From: Ilumatobacteraceae bacterium
GTDB lineage: Bacteria; Actinomycetota; Acidimicrobiia; Acidimicrobiales; Ilumatobacteraceae
Length of the DNA stretch: 9,518 nt
Assembly: GCA_025456105.1 (NCBI GenBank)
Contig: JALOLG010000088.1
Location: forward strand, 1-9,518
Reading direction: 5' to 3'
Translations under genes and position numbers: made by a program
Part shown: in pieces, positions 6,710 through 9,518 of the stretch
How the letters are laid out: each line of letters opens with the position of its first letter
How positions within the stretch are numbered: the stretch's first letter is position 1
Notes under the pieces: model-generated
Told to the model about the DNA's origin: nothing
The model's database searches: none
The model's input: only the letters and a program-made list of their open reading frames with translations

Positions 6710-7224
6710 CCACCACCACATCCGTCCGGCACTCCGCCACGCTCGACACCCCGATCGGCCCGCTCACCGTGGTGGCCACCGACGCGGCCGTCGTGGAGAT
6801 CCACCTGCCGGGGGCCGAGGGCCGAGACGATCCGGACGCCCGGCGGGCGTCCGACGTCGCGGTCGGCGTGCTGGCCGAGGCGCTGCGGCAGCTGGAGGAG
6901 TACTTCGCCGGCGAGCGCACCGAGTTCGACCTGCCGCTCGCGCCAGAAGGCACGCCGTTCCAGCAGCAGGCGTGGGAGGTGCTGCGCACCATCCCGTTCG
7001 GGGAGACGACGACGTACGGCGAGCAGGCCCGTCGGCTCGGTGACCCGAAGAAGTCGCGCGCCGTGGGTGCGGCGAACGGACGCAACCCGATCCCGGTGGT
7101 CGTCCCCTGCCACCGCGTCGTCGGCAGCGACGGCCGGCTCACCGGCTATGCCGGCGGGCTCGACACCAAGGCGTGGCTGCTCGCGCACGAGCACCGGGTG
7201 CGTCTGATGATCGCGACGCGCTGA
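6706..7224 (+). CDS. ogt: Methylated-DNA--[protein]-cysteine S-methyltransferase
   Basis: This 172-residue suicide repair protein transfers alkyl groups from O6-alkylguanine (and O4-alkylthymine) in DNA to its own cysteine. The active-site motif is PCHRVV with acceptor C135. Upstream lies the DNA-binding helix region TPFQQQAWEVLRTIPFGETT (83-102), YGEQARRLG, and the Arg-finger region SRAVGAANGRNPIP (117-130); G-R-L-T-G-Y-A-G-G-L follows the active site. The length is normal for Ogt. The start ATG 6706 overlaps the alkA stop as ATGA and has GGGAGG (6696-6701) four bases before it, so it is translated with the Ada-AlkA sensor and should be induced by it. The operon thus covers phosphotriester sensing, N-alkyl base removal and O-alkyl reversal. 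The stop is immediately next to that of the convergent gene downstream. Confidence 0.96.
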   Translation: MTTTTSVRHSATLDTPIGPLTVVATDAAVVEIHLPGAEGRDDPDARRASDVAVGVLAEALRQLEEYFAGERTEFDLPLAPEGTPFQQQAWEVLRTIPFGETTTYGEQARRLGDPKKSRAVGAANGRNPIPVVVPCHRVVGSDGRLTGYAGGLDTKAWLLAHEHRVRLMIATR

Positions 7225-7815
7225 TCAGGCCTTGCCGCGGTCGCGGGCGGACTGCTCGCGCCGGGCGCGTGCCTCCTCCTGCTTGCGCTGCTTCGCCTCG
7301 CGCCGCTTCTGGCGGACCGCCTCGCGCTCGGGGTCGTCGTCGACCAACGGCGGCAGCGGCGCGACCTCGCGGGCTTCCTGCGGGGGCAGCTTCACGACGT
7401 CGTCGTGCTTCAGCAGGTCACGGATGACGGCCGACGCGTTGGCCTCGCCGGCCACCGTCGACGCGAGCATGATGCGCGTGACGGCCACGCCGTGACGCTC
7501 GACGATGCCCGGGAGGACCGCCTGGAGCTGCTCGGTGGTCGGGTTGTCGGAGTGGTCGCCGAGCTCGGTGATGCAGTCGGCCAGGCAGGCGTCGGTGAGG
7601 ATGACTGCGATCGACTCCATCGTGCCGTTGATGCGGCCCTTCGTGATGGCGGTGCGCAGGTCGGCCACCTCGAGGCCGCCGGCGATCCGCTCGAGCGCCT
7701 CGCGGTGGTCGTCGCCGAGGGCCTCCACCAGGGCGCCGATCTCCTCGTCGGTGGTGGCGGCGAGCGCGCGGTCGAGCAGGCCGAGCGACTGGAGACGGGT
7801 CCGGACCTGGTTCAC
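7225..7815 (-). CDS. Conserved-looking protein of unknown function with charged C-terminal tail
   Basis: This encodes 196 residues from GTG 7815 (MNQVRTRLQSLGLLDRALAA) to a TGA at 7227-7225. I do not recognise a named family. Residues 1-140 look like a compact, mostly helical domain with acidic stretches, a C77-x3-C81 pair (DACLADCITELGD) and a hydrophobic segment VAVTRIMLASTVAGEA (110-125). Residues 144-160 are proline-rich and acidic, and 161-196 form a very highly charged Arg/Lys/Glu/Gln helix that could be a coiled coil or a nucleic-acid-binding tail. There is no signal peptide or membrane segment. That this is a real gene is supported by the tight fit between flanking genes: stop-to-stop with ogt and only 26 bp from the divergent F420-enzyme gene. 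No Shine-Dalgarno sequence precedes the start, suggesting a leaderless mRNA. Confidence 0.78.
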   Translation of the reverse strand: MNQVRTRLQSLGLLDRALAATTDEEIGALVEALGDDHREALERIAGGLEVADLRTAITKGRINGTMESIAVILTDACLADCITELGDHSDNPTTEQLQAVLPGIVERHGVAVTRIMLASTVAGEANASAVIRDLLKHDDVVKLPPQEAREVAPLPPLVDDDPEREAVRQKRREAKQRKQEEARARREQSARDRGKA

Positions 7816-7823
7816 GGGCCACG

Positions 7824-7833
7824 ACGCTACCGT
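7824..7833. promoter_or_regulatory. Back-to-back -10 hexamers of a divergent leaderless promoter pair
   Basis: In the 26-bp gap between the divergent starts, TACCGT (7828-7833, + strand) and TAGCGT (7829-7824, - strand) both match TANNNT and share the two bases 7828-7829. Each ends exactly eight bases from its start codon (ATG 7842 on +, GTG 7815 on -). Neither gene has a Shine-Dalgarno sequence. The symmetry suggests one opening region serving both directions, with any -35 contacts inside the opposing gene. Confidence 0.45.
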
Positions 7834-7841
7834 CGGGCCGC

Positions 7842-8237
7842 ATGATCGCCGACGAGAAGTACGTGTCGTTGACCACCCGCAAGAAGGACGGGTCGACGGT
7901 CTCGTCGCCGGTGTGGATCGCCGCGCTGCCCGACGGTCGCGTCGGCTTCTCGACCGGGTCGGCCACCGGGAAGGTGAAGCGCATCCGGAACTTCCCCGAC
8001 GTCACGCTCCAGCCCTGCGACAGCCGCGGGCGGGTGCGGGCCGGTTCCGCCGTGTCGACCGGGCAGGCGTCGATCGTGGAGGGCGCCGAGTACGAGCCGA
8101 TCGGTGCGGCGATCCGTGCCAAGTACGGCGTGATGTTCACGATCCTGACCGCCGTGGGCCGCCTCACCTCGAAGCTGCGGCGTCGGGCCGAGGTGACCGT
8201 CGGCATCGCGATCGAGCTCGACCCCGTCGCCGGCTGA
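7842..8237 (+). CDS. PPOX-class F420-dependent split-barrel enzyme (Rv2061c-like)
   Basis: This 131-residue protein has the FMN/F420-binding split beta-barrel fold of the pyridoxamine 5'-phosphate oxidase superfamily. The segments YVSLTTRKKDGSTVSSPVWI (7-26), GRVGFSTGSATGKVKRIRNF (32-51) and VTLQPCDSRGRV (54-65) are what I recall for the mycobacterial Rv2061c type, assigned to the F420-dependent PPOX class; the length also agrees. The lysine/arginine cluster KVKRIRN is the expected cofactor-phosphate contact. The protein is probably a cytosolic reductase using the deazaflavin F420; the substrate is unknown. The ATG at 7842 has no Shine-Dalgarno sequence and is probably leaderless. It is divergent from the unknown gene on the minus strand, and a second split-barrel gene follows 57 bp downstream on the same strand. 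Confidence 0.85.
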   Translation: MIADEKYVSLTTRKKDGSTVSSPVWIAALPDGRVGFSTGSATGKVKRIRNFPDVTLQPCDSRGRVRAGSAVSTGQASIVEGAEYEPIGAAIRAKYGVMFTILTAVGRLTSKLRRRAEVTVGIAIELDPVAG

Positions 8238-8244
8238 GCCGCCG

Positions 8245-8258
8245 GGGACTTTCGACCC
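8245..8258. promoter_or_regulatory. DosR/DevR-like box upstream of the second split-barrel gene
   Basis: GGGACTTTCGACCC fits the dormancy-regulator box of actinobacteria (GGGAC, four bases, G-N-CCC) at every fixed position; against the ideal palindrome GGGAC-N4-GTCCC only one base of the right arm differs. The flanks (G at 8244, T at 8259) also suit it. It is centred about 43 bp before the ATG at 8295, which for a leaderless transcript is the -35 region where DosR activates. The downstream gene is of a type found in the M. tuberculosis DosR regulon (e.g. Rv3129). No dosR/dosS gene lies in this window. Confidence 0.5.
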
Positions 8259-8260
8259 TG

Positions 8261-8285
8261 GTGCCCGCAGGCGCGGCTGCGGCAC
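8261..8285 (+). terminator. Bulged hairpin between the two split-barrel genes
   Basis: GTGCC-C-GCAG (8261-8270), loop GCGCGG, CTGC-GGCAC (8277-8285): nine base pairs with a single bulged C. It lies 23 bp after the stop of the Rv2061-like gene and could end its transcript, although there is no T-run. It also overlaps the proposed -10 of the next gene (CACGGT, 8283-8288). In such GC-rich DNA a stem like this may be fortuitous. Confidence 0.35.
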
Positions 8286-8288
8286 GGT
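8283..8288 (+). promoter_or_regulatory. Putative -10 element of the second split-barrel gene
   Basis: CACGGT (A at 2, T at 6) ends six bases before the ATG at 8295, the same spacing as the CATGCT element before ada-alkA. No Shine-Dalgarno sequence precedes this ATG, so the transcript is probably leaderless. The DosR-like box lies 24 bp upstream of this hexamer, leaving room for an activator to replace a -35 contact. Confidence 0.38.
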
Positions 8289-8294
8289 GGCGGC

Positions 8295-8726
8295 ATGACC
8301 TCGAGCCCAGGTGTGATCGAGCTGGACGTCCCTGCCTGCTGGGATCTGCTGCGCACCCGTGAGGTGGGCCGGCTCGCCGTGTGCATCAACGGCCATCCCG
8401 ACGTGTTCCCGGTGAACTACGTCGTCGATCACGGCTCGATCGTGTTCCGCACCAACGAGGGCACCAAGCTCGCGGCCGCGGTGCTGGGCGTGGCGGTGGC
8501 GTTCGAGATCGACGGGTACGACCCCGAGCTGGGCGACGCCTGGAGCGTCGTGGTGAAGGGCCAGGCCCACGAGGTGGAGCAGCTGCTCGAGCGGTTCGCG
8601 GCGGCCGACCTGCCGCTGTTCCCGTGGCAGGCGGGCCCGAAGTACCGGATCGTGCGGATCGAGCCCGAGGAGGTCACGGGCCGGCGGTTCCACCGCATCA
8701 CGCCCGAGCCGGCGCCGGCCCCCTGA
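8295..8726 (+). CDS. Pyridoxamine 5'-phosphate oxidase-family flavin-binding protein (DosR-regulon type)
   Basis: This 143-residue protein belongs to the split-barrel superfamily (Pyridox_ox_2-like). Diagnostic segments are CWDLLRTREVGRLAVCINGH (15-34), DVFPVNYVVDHGSIVFRTNE (36-55), GTKLAAAVLGVAVAFEIDGY (56-75), WSVVVKGQAHEV (83-94), and the C-terminal YRIVRIEPEEVTGRRF (117-132). The pattern VGRLAV...P.NY....FRT..GTKL is shared with many small actinobacterial proteins annotated as PPOX-family, which likely bind FMN or a related flavin; the physiological substrate is not known. It differs clearly from the neighbouring Rv2061-like protein, so the pair is not a recent duplication. The tail ends in a Pro/Ala run. 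The upstream DosR-like box suggests induction by hypoxia, nitric oxide or redox stress, which is inference. Confidence 0.88.
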   Translation: MTSSPGVIELDVPACWDLLRTREVGRLAVCINGHPDVFPVNYVVDHGSIVFRTNEGTKLAAAVLGVAVAFEIDGYDPELGDAWSVVVKGQAHEVEQLLERFAAADLPLFPWQAGPKYRIVRIEPEEVTGRRFHRITPEPAPAP

Positions 8727-8748
8727 ACCCGCTCGCCGCCGCGTGCGG

Positions 8749-9518
8749 TCAGCGTGCGAGCGGGGCGTGCGGGATGCGGGGCAGGACGTGCTCGGCGAAC
8801 AGGTCGCACTCCTCGCGGTGCGGGTAGCCCGACAGGATGAAGGCGCCGATGCCCACGTCGCGGTACGCCTCGAGCTTCGCGAGCACCTGGTCGGGGTCGC
8901 CGACGATCGCGGCGCCGGCGCCGCTGCGGGCCCGTCCGATGCCGGTCCAGAGGTGGGGCTCGGCGTAGCCGTCGTCGCCGGCTGACTCGCGCAGCGCGGC
9001 CTGGCGCTGCACGCCCACCGACACCGAGTCGAGCGACCTGGCGCGGATCGCGGCGCCCGTGGCGGGGTCGAGCTGCGACACGAGCCGGTCGGCAGCGGCG
9101 CGCGCCAGCGCCTCGGTCTCGCGGACGATCACGTGCACCCGCAGGCCGCACACGAGCTCGCGCCCGTGCGCGGCGGCGCGCTCGCGCATCTCGGTGACCG
9201 TGGCGCCGATGGCCCCGACGGTGTCGGGCCAGGTGAGGAACACGTCGGCCTCGGCCGCTGCGACCTCTTTGGCGTCGTCGGAGAAGCCGCCGAAGTACAG
9301 CGGCGGGCACGTGCCCGAGACCGTGGCGGCGCGAGGTGGGTCGATGGCGAGGTCGACGAACTCGCCGTGGAGCTCGAGCCGCTGGCGGTTCAGCAGCGTG
9401 CGGATCGCCTGCATCCACTCGCGGGTGCGTCGGTAGCGCGGGCCGGACTCGAGGGTCTCGCCGGGGAGGTCGGACGAGATGATGTTGATGCGCAGCCGTC
9501 CGCCCGACAGCTGGTCGA
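8749..9518 (-). CDS. LLM-class flavin monooxygenase (SsuD/alkanesulfonate monooxygenase-like), C-terminal part; 5' end outside window
   Basis: The last 255 residues are visible in frame from 9516 down to a TGA at 8751-8749; about 120 N-terminal residues are beyond the window. The fragment opens with DQLSGGRLRINI, the conserved strand of luciferase-like (LLM) TIM-barrel flavoproteins, and continues with CPPLYFGGFSDDAKEVAAAE (70-89), ADVFLTWPDT, LRVHVIVRETEALARAAADR, the LWTGIGRARSGAGAAIVGDP stretch, and FILSGYPHREECDLFAEHVL near the C terminus. These match the alkanesulfonate monooxygenase subfamily, which uses reduced flavin and oxygen to cleave C-S bonds during sulfur scavenging. Related proteins act on other substrates (sulfones, nitrilotriacetate-like compounds), so the specificity is open. 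The gene converges on the split-barrel gene with 22 bp between stops, so the two are not co-transcribed. Confidence 0.9.
   Translation of the reverse strand, partial: DQLSGGRLRINIISSDLPGETLESGPRYRRTREWMQAIRTLLNRQRLELHGEFVDLAIDPPRAATVSGTCPPLYFGGFSDDAKEVAAAEADVFLTWPDTVGAIGATVTEMRERAAAHGRELVCGLRVHVIVRETEALARAAADRLVSQLDPATGAAIRARSLDSVSVGVQRQAALRESAGDDGYAEPHLWTGIGRARSGAGAAIVGDPDQVLAKLEAYRDVGIGAFILSGYPHREECDLFAEHVLPRIPHAPLAR

Noticed and set aside
5018..6721. A 567-codon minus-strand open frame opposite ada-alkA
   Set aside because: It is antisense to a protein with intact Ada, AraC and AlkA motifs; its own translation is low-complexity.
8727..8748. A terminator in the 22-bp gap between the convergent split-barrel and LLM genes
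   Set aside because: Only CCGC-GT-GCGG with a 2-base loop is present, too short a stem and loop to support a call.
1..9518. CRISPR array, tRNA/rRNA gene, insertion sequence, phage or toxin-antitoxin locus
   Set aside because: No spaced direct repeats, cloverleaf, transposase motif or terminal inverted repeats were seen; gaps between genes are at most about 100 bp and apart from the sites listed look unremarkable.

Overview
The window is very GC-rich, bacterial and gene-dense, and looks actinobacterial. A member of Acidimicrobiia (Ilumatobacter-like) is my best guess, but that is inference. Supporting signs are an Ada-AlkA fusion coupled to ogt, an arrangement I recall from mycobacteria; an Rv2061-type F420-dependent split-barrel enzyme; many GTG starts; ATGA/GTGA gene overlaps; and operon-leading genes that lack a Shine-Dalgarno sequence and look leaderless. 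No rRNA, tRNA, insertion sequence, phage gene or CRISPR array was seen.

Positions 1-3834 (+) hold an amidoligase-type operon: the C-terminal part of an alpha-E (DUF403) protein, a circularly permuted ATP-grasp/alpha-E fusion, and a bacterial transglutaminase-like protein. Starts and stops overlap as GTGA. This gene set is predicted to make or process a peptide-like product that has not been identified. The transglutaminase gene is broken by a perfect 20-bp tandem duplication (3023-3062). Removing one copy restores a full 302-residue protein with an intact Cys-His-Asp triad. The ATP-grasp part of the fusion also appears to lack a central segment usually present in the family.

Positions 3937-5190 (+) encode a single MFS exporter-like transporter with an operator-like inverted repeat directly against its start codon. 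Positions 5267-7224 (+) form a two-gene alkylation-repair operon: an Ada-sensor/AraC/AlkA glycosylase fusion followed by an O6-alkylguanine-DNA alkyltransferase. The ogt stop abuts the stop of a convergent conserved unknown gene (7225-7815, -), and the two stops together form TGATCA.

That unknown gene is divergent from a PPOX/F420 split-barrel gene (7842-8237, +). Only 26 bp separate them, and this gap contains two back-to-back -10-like hexamers. A second split-barrel gene (8295-8726, +) is preceded by a sequence resembling the DosR/DevR dormancy box, placed as expected for activation of a leaderless promoter. The window ends with the C-terminal two-thirds of a convergent SsuD-like LLM flavin monooxygenase (8749-9518, -). 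The strongest leads are the frameshifting duplication, the DosR-like box, the reduced ATP-grasp domain and the compact divergent promoter.
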